Below, one piece after another: positions 9,206-17,358 of a DNA stretch of 64,000 nt; within the stretch, counting starts at the first letter, position 1, and each line of letters begins with the position of its first letter. Source of the stretch: Mesorhizobium tianshanense (lineage in GTDB: Bacteria > Pseudomonadota > Alphaproteobacteria > Rhizobiales > Rhizobiaceae); assembly GCF_007830515.1 (NCBI RefSeq), contig NZ_VLKT01000032.1, positions 26,443 to 90,442 of the forward strand. The letters run 5' to 3'. The notes beneath the pieces are model-generated. The model made no database searches, was not told the DNA's origin, and saw only the letters and a program-made list of their open reading frames with translations. The position numbers and the translations under genes were made by a program.

Positions 9206-9941
9206 TGTCACATCGATCTCCTTAAGGCCCGCCGCGCCTGCCTTGAATAGCGAATTCGACCTGCCCGTCAATGACATCCGGGCTTCGAGCAAAGCGACAC
9301 CTTCAACTGGCGGCGCTACGAGGGCGACCTTTATGGCGTGTCGCCGATCATCGAGGCGCTGACGACGGTGCGCGAGGAAAACGCCGTGCGCCGTTCCGGC
9401 CTCCGGGCGCTGCAGCAGATCACCGATCCGGTGACCGCGTCGAAGGCTCGGCTGGACTATGTGCCGGTGCTCAATCCCGGCGCCCTTCGCGCTCACCCCG
9501 TCCACGATGACCCGAGATACCCCAGATTACCGCGAGGTTGATTCCTTCGACCGCCATTATGAAGACGGCGATGGCTGCCAGCACGCCGCGGAACATGCGT
9601 GCGAAATGCGGAAGCAGCGCCAAGGGGCCTGTCGCCAGCAACGGCGCGTAGTTTCCAGCGGGCAGATAAGCGTCTCGAAGTCTCGAAGGGTCGAAAGATG
9701 ACATCCAAAAACGACATGGCGGCTCAAACCCGCTGATCGGAAGAATGGGTGCGGCGGATCGGGGTGGGGCGGGAGTGCTCGCGCCATCCAAACGGCCAAG
9801 CGCGCTTTTCGTCCACACATCATGCGTTCCTGGCCCGCATCGAGCGGACCAGGCATGGCAGAGGGACGCCCTTGGTGCTACATGCGCGCTGATTAGAGCG
9901 CAGCATAAAATCAGCGCAACGCGAACTCGGACCGCAGAACT
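9206..9941. other. Gene-poor stretch with a weak phage portal-like fragment
   Basis: No complete gene is seen in about 735 bases. On the plus strand at ~9281-9480 one frame reads FNWRRYEGDLYGVSPIIEAL and continues for about 40 residues. The YG-x-SP-x-EAL pattern is reminiscent of podoviral portal (head-tail connector) proteins, but the piece is short and has no start or end. The remainder (9480-9941) shows no recognisable coding. Confidence 0.3.
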
Positions 9942-11321
9942 TTAGTCGCAGCAGTCACATTCATCTTCTTCGGGATTTTGTCTTCTTGAGGCTTTCTCGC
10001 TGAGGCCGACAAGGCGTCTGTTGAGACGGCTGGACAATGCTCGGGTGTCGCCGAAGACCATCTCCACATCCTCGCGCGAGACGACATCACCGCCATCGCG
10101 CGCGAGGCTCCGTTGAGCCAGACGACGGACCATCTCCTTGACATAAGCCGCGCTGCTGTCCTCCGAGCGCGCGACGGCATCCGCCACTGCTCCGTCCTCG
10201 AAGACGAGCGCACGACCATACAGCGCGATCAGCCGCTCGCGGCAACCGGCGTCGGGAAGCGGGATCTCAATTGCTTCGTCCACGCGGCCGGGGCGCGAGG
10301 CGAGCGCGTCCTCAATGTCCTCCGGCCGGTTCGTCGTCAGGATGAAGAGGATATCTGCATCTGGTTCAAGACCATCCATCTCGTTCAACAGACGGTTGAG
10401 GAGGCGTTCGGCTTTTTGGCCATAAGTATTTTCTCGCGACCGGCCCACCAGGTCAACGTCCTCAAGCACGACGATGCTCGGCTGCAGGGTGCGGGCCAGC
10501 GCGATGTAGAACCCGATCGCAATTGTCTGCTCAGCCGTAACCAGAACGGTAGTGCGTCCGGGTAGGTTGGCAGAAACATAACGGATGACGTGCGTCTTGC
10601 CTGTGCCAGGTGGCCCGTAAAGTAGAACACCCTTTTGCGTCGATTGGCAGAGGCGCTTTAGCCCCTCTCGGTGTCGATCAAAATCGAAGATGTGAGCATC
10701 AAGACGCGCCATAGTTGCCTCGGAAAGCACCACGTCATTCCGGGGTACGGCAGGAAGGCGATGAACCCGCATCGTTCCCGGCATGCCGGAGTTTCGTGCA
10801 TCGGGTTCGAAAGAGAGAACCTTGTTGCGGTAGTATCGTGAGCTTTCGCCTGCCGCCTGGATCTTGCCGAGAAATTTGCGTGAGAAAGCGGATGCCTGCT
10901 CGCCATGCAGATAAGCGATTTCCACTTGAACCGTTCGCCCGCCAAAGTAGTCAAAAAACTGCGAAAGCAAGATCGCGACAGGCTCTTCGCCGACATGGAA
11001 TAACCATAGGCCATTGTGCAGAGACGCATAAGGCACATCTTCGCCGATATCGATGTCCTGATATTGCAAGGGTGTCAGCGCAACGACGGCTTCTCCCTCG
11101 CGAATGACCATGTCCGACAGCTTCATGGCGTCGAACTCGTGCCGCTGGTGGACGCCGACGAGCTTGGGAGACAGAGGTGCAGTCTGATCTTCAATCACGG
11201 TTTGAAGGTCCGGCAGGAGATATGGAGCAAACTTTCTGCGCGAGCTAGCGAGACCCGTCAAATCATCGTTTTTGAAATGCCGACACAGTGCCTGCCAGGC
11301 AAAGGGAACGATATCGGTCAT
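9942..11321 (-). CDS. AAA+ ATPase behind a NifA/sigma-54 promoter module
   Basis: A 459-residue protein. The N-terminal ~190 residues are of unknown type. The C-terminal half is a classic AAA ATPase: Walker A GPPGTGKT near residue 234, Walker B IVVLEDVDL near 284, sensor-1 ILTTNRPED and an SRPGRVDEAIEIP arginine-finger region. The tail ends in a Cys/acidic ECDCCD. Such single-AAA proteins often act as unfoldases or complex remodelers. About 100 bases upstream is a sigma-54 promoter with a NifA-type activator site, nearly identical to the one before the P450 operon, so expression in nitrogen-fixing bacteroids is inferred. No specific function is recognised. Confidence 0.8.
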   Translation of the reverse strand: MTDIVPFAWQALCRHFKNDDLTGLASSRRKFAPYLLPDLQTVIEDQTAPLSPKLVGVHQRHEFDAMKLSDMVIREGEAVVALTPLQYQDIDIGEDVPYASLHNGLWLFHVGEEPVAILLSQFFDYFGGRTVQVEIAYLHGEQASAFSRKFLGKIQAAGESSRYYRNKVLSFEPDARNSGMPGTMRVHRLPAVPRNDVVLSEATMARLDAHIFDFDRHREGLKRLCQSTQKGVLLYGPPGTGKTHVIRYVSANLPGRTTVLVTAEQTIAIGFYIALARTLQPSIVVLEDVDLVGRSRENTYGQKAERLLNRLLNEMDGLEPDADILFILTTNRPEDIEDALASRPGRVDEAIEIPLPDAGCRERLIALYGRALVFEDGAVADAVARSEDSSAAYVKEMVRRLAQRSLARDGGDVVSREDVEMVFGDTRALSSRLNRRLVGLSEKASRRQNPEEDECDCCD

Positions 11322-11434
11322 AGCAACATCCTATTGCGAGTTGAGTTGAGCGGAAGATCAACGCGATCCTGCATCACACGGCGCCGCTGAGCTCCGCGAC
11401 GCATTGCTGACGTCCCACTGACAAGATAGTCGGA

Positions 11435-11550
11435 GCAATTTGCGTGCCGGATTGGCGCTCCGTTTGTGTTACATCGTTTGCCTGCTAACCGGTGGCCGGC
11501 CTTGGCGGCCTTTCGGTCGGGCTTGCGACATTCTTGTCCAGTTTCGGACA
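11435..11550 (-). promoter_or_regulatory. NifA/sigma-54 promoter module, copy 1
   Basis: Read on the minus strand, CGGCACGCAAATTGCT has the -24 GG (11448-11447) and -12 GC (11436-11435) ten bases apart, close to the sigma-54 consensus. An activator site TGT-N10-ACA lies at 11535-11550, about 87 bases upstream of the GG. It points to the AAA+ ATPase start at 11321. About 120 bases of this module recur at 21749-21863 and 24981-25097 with roughly 80-85% identity. Confidence 0.82.
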
Positions 11551-11850
11551 TAAGAAGGTTGCCGATAGACACGCTCGGGGGGACCAAATGAACCTCAAGC
11601 ATGTAAACGTCGCACCCGAGCCGAATTCTATCCTCATCGAATCCGGACCAGAGCGCTTGCTGAAGAGCGCGCAATCATGGTCGTTGCGACGGGCGTGCCT
11701 TCACGATAGCCGTACCTGCGCACGCAAGAACATGCTAGCGGCAGACGCTATGCAATCGCTGCTGTGCCCGCCGGTGTGCGGTAGTGCGGCTCGGTCTGTC
11801 CGGTTCGGCTCTCCCGAGCCAGCGCTGAATATGCGAACCTACAGCACCTT
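11551..11850. other. No gene seen
   Basis: Short open frames only, none with recognisable features or a good ribosome-binding site. The stretch separates the leftward AAA+ promoter module from the rightward peroxiredoxin/rpoN promoter. Confidence 0.5.
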
Positions 11851-11968
11851 TGTTCAGTGTGGTGACAAGCGGTTATAGCGCGCGCCCGGACTTGGCGAAG
11901 ACGGAGTCCTCCCGAAGCTAAAACGGGTCGCTCAAAAGCACTTCATTTGAAATGGCATGCCGCTTGCT
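11851..11968 (+). promoter_or_regulatory. Sigma-54 promoter of the peroxiredoxin-rpoN operon
   Basis: TGGCATGCCGCTTGCT at 11953-11968 has GG and GC exactly ten bases apart, a good -24/-12 promoter. An activator-like site at 11851-11867 reads TGT-N11-ACA, one base longer than the usual NifA site. The nearest confident downstream gene is the peroxiredoxin at 12647. In Rhizobium etli a symbiotic peroxiredoxin and rpoN2 are co-transcribed from a NifA-dependent promoter, which fits this layout. Confidence 0.75.
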
Positions 11969-12017
11969 CCTCGTGGTTTAGAGCCCATCAAAGCACGAAG
12001 AAAGCAACTACCGAACC

Positions 12018-12647
12018 ATGGCCGATACGCGAAGCTCCATACGATCGCCCGAGGCGACGGTGCCCATTCCCGCTGAAGATCGGGACATCGTCTGCTTCAG
12101 AGATCCGTGCTTGATAGCTGCTTTGAGCATGGCTGGTCCGATGCCGACACGCCAACATGTGGCACTCGCGCAATTGCCGTTTACCGGCTCTGATCAGCAT
12201 GTGAGCGCCCAAGAGCCCCATCAAAGGGTCGCCCAAGCCAAGGTCAGCGCGTCACTGGCAAGTCTCGACGATACGCTGAACCAGTTCAGTGACGCGGGTC
12301 TCTTGTGTGAAAACACATTTGCGGCTTCACACGCTTATTTCGATACTGGCTGCTTCCGGGTGCTATCACTTTTTCCAGGGCACGAGCAGCGGGTGATCGA
12401 TGCCGCTTCCGGCGCCATAGCCGTAGAAAGATTGCCCAAGCCGCTCGGAGGCTTCCAGCTCACTCATATCGATGGCGTTCGGGCAACGAAGACCAGGAGC
12501 CAGGACGTTCTCATACATCCGGATGGAAAAAGGAGGTTGAGAGCCGCGAGGACCTCATCTCATGCCTGGCACGCGGGCCGTAGCTCGCTATTGCGCCAGC
12601 CCCAGCTGAAATCCAGTGCGCCAGTTTTTTCTAGAGGAGCAAGTTGA
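12018..12647 (+). CDS. Uncertain ORF between sigma-54 promoter and peroxiredoxin
   Basis: A 209-residue open frame beginning about 50 bases after the sigma-54 promoter and ending so that its TGA overlaps the peroxiredoxin ATG. Position and overlap would suit a first operon gene. The protein is not recognised, however, shows no domain, signal or membrane segment, and has an unusual composition for this genome. It could be a long leader with a chance open frame or a decayed gene. Confidence 0.3.
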   Translation: MADTRSSIRSPEATVPIPAEDRDIVCFRDPCLIAALSMAGPMPTRQHVALAQLPFTGSDQHVSAQEPHQRVAQAKVSASLASLDDTLNQFSDAGLLCENTFAASHAYFDTGCFRVLSLFPGHEQRVIDAASGAIAVERLPKPLGGFQLTHIDGVRATKTRSQDVLIHPDGKRRLRAARTSSHAWHAGRSSLLRQPQLKSSAPVFSRGAS

Positions 12648-13180
12648 TGACCGTTCAAAAGAAGGTTCCCTTCGTTACCTTTCTCACGCGTGTTCGCGAC
12701 GAGTCAGTCCAGGGGCCAAATCCATATCGCTGGGAAGAAAGAACATCCGACGACTACTTTGCCGGCAAGCGCGTCATACTGTTCTCGCTGCCTGGCGCCT
12801 TCACCCCGACCTGCTCGACCTACCAACTGCCCAATTTCGAAGAGCTCTATGACGAGTTTGAGAAGCAGGGAATTGACGCGATCTACTGCGTCTCCGTCAA
12901 CGATGCCTTCGTCATGAATGCGTGGGGGAAGTCCTTGGCTCTGCAGAAGGTCGAGCTCATCCCGGATGGGTCAGGCGAGTTCACGCGCAAAATGGGCATG
13001 CTGGTCGCCAAGGACAATCTCGGCTTCGGTATGCGCTCCTGGCGCTACGCCGCCCTGATCAACAATGGTGTGGTGGAGCGGTGGTTCGAGGAGGAAGGTT
13101 TTTCCGACAACTGCGAGACCGACCCCTATGGCGTCTCATCCCCGCAGAACGTTCTTGAAACGCTGAAGGCCGCCGCTTGA
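12647..13180 (+). CDS. prxS: Peroxiredoxin, Prx5-like (PrxS)
   Basis: A 177-residue thioredoxin-fold peroxidase. ATG 12647 is preceded by GAGGAGC. The active-site motif PGAFTPTCS (residues ~45-53) holds the peroxidatic Cys. The following LPNFEELYDEF and VNDAFVMNAW segments are characteristic of Prx5/AhpE-type glutaredoxin- or thioredoxin-dependent enzymes. It reduces hydrogen peroxide and organic peroxides in the cytoplasm. It stands 56 bases ahead of rpoN and behind a sigma-54 promoter, so it probably protects bacteroids during nitrogen fixation, as described for prxS-rpoN2 in Rhizobium etli. Confidence 0.88.
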   Translation: MTVQKKVPFVTFLTRVRDESVQGPNPYRWEERTSDDYFAGKRVILFSLPGAFTPTCSTYQLPNFEELYDEFEKQGIDAIYCVSVNDAFVMNAWGKSLALQKVELIPDGSGEFTRKMGMLVAKDNLGFGMRSWRYAALINNGVVERWFEEEGFSDNCETDPYGVSSPQNVLETLKAAA

Positions 13181-13236
13181 CCTAGTTCCCATTACGCACG
13201 GCCAAGAGCCTCCTCGACAGGATTATCGAGCTCACC

Positions 13237-14703
13237 ATGCAATCATCAGCAAGCCTGCTTCAGCGCCAGAAGCAATCTATGGTCGCCTCGCCTCAACTCA
13301 TTGAGTCGATACGCTTGCTGCAACTGGCGCATGCCGAACTGCATCAGTTCGTGGAGCAGGAACTCGAGAAGAATCCGCTTTTGGAGCCTGCTTCAAACGA
13401 TGGCGAGGCTTTTGGCGACGTTTTGCCGAATTCGGGGGAGGATCAGTACATCGGCGCACGCGAAAACGACGTTGCCAGGCCGACCATGGCCGGATCCCCC
13501 GAACGGCTCGGGGAAAGAAAATCACTTCGTAACACAGCCAACAACCCGCCGGGCAATCGCCCTGCCTTCGACGAGTTTGTCGCCCTCACCGAAACATTGC
13601 ACGACCATGTCGCTCGCCAGATCGCCCTCACTGCGCTCACACCACAGGAGCGGCTGATTGCTGGCCAGCTTGCCGCTCATCTGGAAGACACTGGCTATCT
13701 TCGGGCAAACCTTTTGGAGCTGGCAGAGAGCCTAAACATCCGGGAGGCTGATGTGGAACGGGTTCTCGGAACCCTGCAGCACTTTGATCCACCGGGAATC
13801 TTCGCGCGGACGCTCAGCGAATGCCTTGAGATCCAGTTGCGCCAGCGAGACCGGTTCGACCCGGCGATGGCAACTTTGGTTGCCAATCTTGAAATGCTTG
13901 CGCGACGCGATTTTCAGCCATTAAAGCAGCGTTGCGGTGTCGATGAAGAAGACCTTCTCGACATGTTGCAGGAAATCCGTGCGCTCGATCCCAAGCCTGG
14001 AAACCGATTCCAATCCGGAGCGTCGGAATCAATCATACCCGACGTCTGGGTCATGCCCTCGCCCGGCGGCGGATGGCAAATCGAACTTGATCCGGACACG
14101 CTACCCAAGCTGCTGATCAACCAAACCTACTTCGCCGAAGTCTCGCGCCACACGGTCCAGAATTCGAAAGATCAGGCATTTCTCAACGAATGCTTGCAAA
14201 ACGCGAACTGGCTAATCCGCAGCCTCGATCAGCGCGCCAAGACGATCCTCAAGGTTGCGACTGAAATCGTGCGCCAGCAGGAGGCATTTTTGGAACATGG
14301 CGTCGCCCACCTGAGGCCTCTCAATCTCAGGACTGTCGCTGACGCGATCAACGTGCACGAGTCGACGGTAAGCCGGGTGACGTCGAACAAGTACATGCTT
14401 ACCCCACGCGGGGTGTTCGAACTGAAGTATTTTTTCACTGTCGCGATCGCCTCCTGCGAAGGCGGTGACGCGCACTCCGCCGAAGCTGTCCGCCATCGGA
14501 TCAAGGCGATAGTCGCCGAAGAATCGCTTGATGACGTGCTTTCCGACGATGACATTGCTGTCCGGCTCAAGGAAACCGGTATCGATGTTGCTCGCCGCAC
14601 CGTTACAAAATATCGCGAGGCGATGAACATCCCCTCCTCCATACAGCGGCGCCGGGAAAAGCGCTTATGGCTCAACGGCGATGAAGGCCTGAAGGCCTCG
14701 TAA
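13237..14703 (+). CDS. rpoN: RNA polymerase sigma-54 factor (second, symbiotic copy likely)
   Basis: A 488-residue RpoN. Region I at the N terminus is the glutamine/leucine-rich activator-responsive segment (LLQRQKQSMVASPQL). The core-binding region follows. A helix-turn-helix lies around residues 365-385 (TVADAINVHESTVSRVTS) and the RpoN box ARRTVTKYREAM near residue 452 contacts the -24 element. It directs transcription from the -24/-12 promoters seen through this window together with NifA and DctD. Linkage to the peroxiredoxin and location among nif genes suggest it is the symbiotic rpoN2 rather than the housekeeping copy. It converges with nifQ. Confidence 0.95.
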   Translation: MQSSASLLQRQKQSMVASPQLIESIRLLQLAHAELHQFVEQELEKNPLLEPASNDGEAFGDVLPNSGEDQYIGARENDVARPTMAGSPERLGERKSLRNTANNPPGNRPAFDEFVALTETLHDHVARQIALTALTPQERLIAGQLAAHLEDTGYLRANLLELAESLNIREADVERVLGTLQHFDPPGIFARTLSECLEIQLRQRDRFDPAMATLVANLEMLARRDFQPLKQRCGVDEEDLLDMLQEIRALDPKPGNRFQSGASESIIPDVWVMPSPGGGWQIELDPDTLPKLLINQTYFAEVSRHTVQNSKDQAFLNECLQNANWLIRSLDQRAKTILKVATEIVRQQEAFLEHGVAHLRPLNLRTVADAINVHESTVSRVTSNKYMLTPRGVFELKYFFTVAIASCEGGDAHSAEAVRHRIKAIVAEESLDDVLSDDDIAVRLKETGIDVARRTVTKYREAMNIPSSIQRRREKRLWLNGDEGLKAS

Positions 14704-14777
14704 CGCTGACGAAAGCGGCCCTTAATCCAACGCGATCCCGTTCTTGGTCTGCGTGAGGCGACTTTCGCCTTCCTCCG
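14692..14777. repeat. rpoN/nifQ 3' junction segment, duplicated at 37946-38029
   Basis: The last bases of rpoN, the short gap and the end of nifQ match 37946-38029 at about 80% identity over ~74 aligned bases with one gap. The match is clearest in the CGATCCC..GTGAGGCG..GCCTTCCTCCG blocks. The distant copy is fused to the hmuT remnant. Confidence 0.75.
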
Positions 14778-15375
14778 GGCCGAAGCAGCTTTCGAAATCA
14801 TTGCATGCCCGGCAACTGGGCGCGGTGCACAGCGAAAAACCTTCAGCCTCGCAGAGCTTGCGGTAAAAGTACTTCTTCCATTTCATGTTTTGGGTGTTGC
14901 CGGCCGCCAGCGTCGGAAAATGCGTGGCAAGCAGGCGGCTGAGCTCGGTGCGATTGAAAAGGCCAAGGTCCTGCCAGAGATGGTCATCGCGCATGGCACG
15001 CCGCGCGATGATCTTGGCGAAGCGGGCGCTCGTCGGGTCACCCGGCCGGGCATGCGCCAGCAGCAGGCCGTGCAGAAGTTCTTCCTCCATCTCTGGCTCG
15101 GGGTCGCTCACCTCTTCGAAGGCGAAGGCGTTGACAGCAGCAGCGGGGAAACCGCGGGGCAAGACGTCGCGCAGCTCGGCGCGCGAAAGGCCGGTCGCCT
15201 CTGTCGCCGTCGCCTCGCCGGCCTCGACCTCCTCGAGCGCACGCGAAAGCACGCAGGCAAGCACATGCTGGTCGAACCTCCTCTCCAGCTCGATGCGCGG
15301 CCATCGGCAGGCGCTGAGCCGGCAATTGTGATTGGCGAATATGGTGGCGTTCTCCTGGTTTGTCTGCCACATCAT
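14722..15375 (-). CDS. nifQ: NifQ, molybdenum delivery for FeMo-cofactor
   Basis: A 217-residue protein. The C terminus has the NifQ cysteine signature C-x4-C-x2-C-x5-C (CTAPSCRACNDFESC, around residues 183-197), which binds an iron-molybdenum-sulphur cluster. NifQ donates molybdenum to the NifEN/NifH FeMo-cofactor assembly. The gene starts at an ATG overlapping the fdxB stop by four bases (ATGA), so the two are translationally coupled. It is the last gene of a leftward series that can be traced back to the P450 promoter at 21.75 kb, although gaps exist. It converges on rpoN. Confidence 0.92.
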   Translation of the reverse strand: MMWQTNQENATIFANHNCRLSACRWPRIELERRFDQHVLACVLSRALEEVEAGEATATEATGLSRAELRDVLPRGFPAAAVNAFAFEEVSDPEPEMEEELLHGLLLAHARPGDPTSARFAKIIARRAMRDDHLWQDLGLFNRTELSRLLATHFPTLAAGNTQNMKWKKYFYRKLCEAEGFSLCTAPSCRACNDFESCFGPEEGESRLTQTKNGIALD

Positions 15376-15686
15376 GCAGCGACCTTGTCGGCCTCAACAT
15401 GCGTCTGGCAGTTCTTCGGGCAGACGCGGGCGCAGGCCCCGCAGCCAATGCAACGGCCGGCTTGGTCGACGACCATGATCATGCGATTGAGCTCGCCGTC
15501 GAAGTCATCGTCCTCGCCGTCGCAGGCGCCGAGGATTTCACCCGCGTCATCGATGCCGTAAAGATGCATGACCTCGCGCGAGCAGACCTTGAGGCAGCGG
15601 CCGCAGCCGATGCGGGTCGTGCCGTCTATAGCGGTGAGACACTCCGGTATCCATCTGGAGCCGTCGCGGGTGATGAAACCGCTCAT
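15372..15686 (-). CDS. fdxB: Nif-specific ferredoxin III, FdxB
   Basis: A 104-residue 2[4Fe-4S] ferredoxin from ATG 15686 (GGAG upstream). The first cluster motif is GCGRCLKVCSREVM. After an insert rich in acidic residues comes the second, CIGCGACARVCPKNC. This spacing is that of the nif-linked FdxB/ferredoxin III. It likely carries electrons for nitrogenase or for cofactor synthesis. It overlaps nifQ. The ~300-base gap before it shows no sigma-54 promoter that I could find, so it may be read from further upstream. Confidence 0.9.
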   Translation of the reverse strand: MSGFITRDGSRWIPECLTAIDGTTRIGCGRCLKVCSREVMHLYGIDDAGEILGACDGEDDDFDGELNRMIMVVDQAGRCIGCGACARVCPKNCQTHVEADKVAA

Positions 15687-15982
15687 CGGGAATTCTCCAA
15701 CGCAGCGAGCTTTCTTGCAGCTGCTGGGCGCACGTCGTGCCGCCGCCATGCTGAAGCCGCGTCGTCACTGTGCGTGCGGCACGGTGAACGCTGTGTTCCG
15801 GCCGGAGGCCGTAGCAACGGCGATGGAAGCCGAGGCAAGGCATTCGTTTGACAGACCTTCGACATAGGTCCCCTGAACCTGTCGCTGCGAGCGACCTCGG
15901 CTCCGTCCCTGCTGTTGACCGCGCGCTTCTGCCTTTCGAAACGACCAGCCAGCCGAGGTGAGAGTTCAAGCCGTTGCGGATT

Positions 15983-17035
15983 TCAAACCCTCGCATGAGC
16001 GAGCGACTTGTTGACCGCCGGGATGATCTTGTCTCCCCAGAGCTCGATCTGGCGCAGCATCGTCTTTTGGTCGAAATCCCCCAATTGGGTCTGAATTGCG
16101 ATCTGGTCCGGTTTCAAGATATCCACCTCTTCCAATAGGCGATCAATCACGCGATTCACGCCGCCGATCGGCAGGTTCGCGCGCATGGTCTCGAATGACA
16201 GATCCTGCTGCGTCGGCGTTTCCTGCAGCAGATAGCCGTCCAGGCTCTGCTGGCGGCGCTGATGCAGTGCTTCAGACAGCCGGCGCTGGAAGCGGGCATT
16301 GTCGAGATAGCTGTTGATCTCTGCCTCGTCGTCGCTGGCATAGCAGCAGCGCAGCAGCGATATCTTGGCGTCCGTCACATTCTTACCTGCGGAAGCCGCC
16401 GCCCTCTTGATGGATTCGCGCAGCGTGCTCAAAGTCTCCAAGCCGTCGTGGAATGCTGTGACAAAGAAATTGTGTCCCTCACGATAGGCCCGTCGCATGC
16501 GCGCCGACCCGCCGGCGATCCAGATCGGCGGTGTCGGCTTCTGGACGGTGCGCACCGAAATCGCCGTCGGGGGTATGTTCTCATACTGGCCGTCGTGCTC
16601 GAAGATGTCTTGGTTGAGGCCTTTCAGAAGGATGTCCAGGTATTCCGAGAAGACGGCCGGCGCCTCATCGACATTTACACCGAAGCGCTCGAACTCGAAT
16701 TGCTGGTATCCCAAGCCGACGCCGAGCTCGAGACGGCCGTTCGCAACGATGTCGGCGAAGCCGATCTCGGAAAGCAGGCGCTGCGGTTGATATAGCGGCA
16801 GCACACAGACGGCGGTGCCAAGACGAATGGTGCTCGTCACGCCGGCGCAGTGCGCCACCATCATCAAGGGCGAGGGAATCAGGCTGTAATTGTTGAAGTG
16901 GTGCTCCGCGAACCACGCGGTATCGAAGCCAGCCTGCTCGGACACAACAGCCTGTTCAATGGAGTTGCGGATGACGCTATCGGACGATTGATGATAGCCG
17001 CGCTGGGCGGCCAGGATGAAGGTCGCGAATTCCAT
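15983..17035 (-). CDS. LLM-class flavin-dependent oxidoreductase (y4vJ-like)
   Basis: A 350-residue bacterial luciferase-like protein. AAGGAAGC precedes its ATG. Typical features are AGFDTAWFAEHHFN (residues ~34-48), RLGTAVCVLPLYQPQRL and GRLELGVGLGYQ. These enzymes use FMNH2 to oxygenate or oxidise organic substrates. It follows the tandem SDR and a small broken gene and precedes fdxB/nifQ. From memory, pNGR234a carries a similar group (y4vJ next to an SDR and fdxB/nifQ), which supports a conserved symbiotic pathway, but the substrate is unknown. Confidence 0.8.
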   Translation of the reverse strand: MEFATFILAAQRGYHQSSDSVIRNSIEQAVVSEQAGFDTAWFAEHHFNNYSLIPSPLMMVAHCAGVTSTIRLGTAVCVLPLYQPQRLLSEIGFADIVANGRLELGVGLGYQQFEFERFGVNVDEAPAVFSEYLDILLKGLNQDIFEHDGQYENIPPTAISVRTVQKPTPPIWIAGGSARMRRAYREGHNFFVTAFHDGLETLSTLRESIKRAAASAGKNVTDAKISLLRCCYASDDEAEINSYLDNARFQRRLSEALHQRRQQSLDGYLLQETPTQQDLSFETMRANLPIGGVNRVIDRLLEEVDILKPDQIAIQTQLGDFDQKTMLRQIELWGDKIIPAVNKSLAHARV

Positions 17036-17048
17036 GGTGCTTCCTTGT

Positions 17049-17358
17049 TTACAGAGGGAGTTTGCCGGTCAGGGGGCAGCGCCCGGCATGCGCACAGAAG
17101 GCATTGGCCGCAGCGTCGATCCAGCCCTTGGCGGCGGCGTAGTCTTGCGGCAAACCGCTCGCCATTCGGCGGTTGCAGGCCCGCCCCGAGCGGTTGGAAC
17201 CGCTTCGACCGCGATGAGGACGTTTTCGTCATGGCCGAAGATGACATGCTCGATTGCAGGAAGCGTTGCGGGCGCGCGCGCAGCCGAAGCCTGAAGCCCT
17301 GGACGTCCTCGGCTTCGATGAGCCGCAGCCCGTCGGCTGGCGATTGGTCGATAATCAA
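17049..17358 (-). pseudogene. Small frameshifted gene between SDR and LLM genes
   Basis: A TTG at 17358 overlaps the SDR stop and opens IIDQSPADGLRLIEAEDV. The sequence then seems to continue as LPAIEHVIFGHDENVLIAVE in a second frame, after a CG-repeat, and as LPQDYAAAKGWIDAAANAF to a TAA at 17049 in a third. That would give about 100 residues and end 17 bases before the LLM gene. The protein is not recognised. Either it is a decayed small gene or the sequence has two indel errors. Confidence 0.35.

Noticed and set aside
8213..9250. Plus-strand 345-residue ORF
   Set aside because: It runs antisense across the IS5 relic, a palindromic repeat and the methyltransferase, so it joins unrelated sequence.
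9281..9530. Phage portal-like fragment
   Set aside because: Only about 60 residues with a loose motif and no neighbouring phage genes; kept only as a note in the gene-poor stretch.
15687..15982. Separate sigma-54 promoter for fdxB-nifQ
   Set aside because: No GG-N10-GC element with acceptable flanks was found on the minus strand in this gap.
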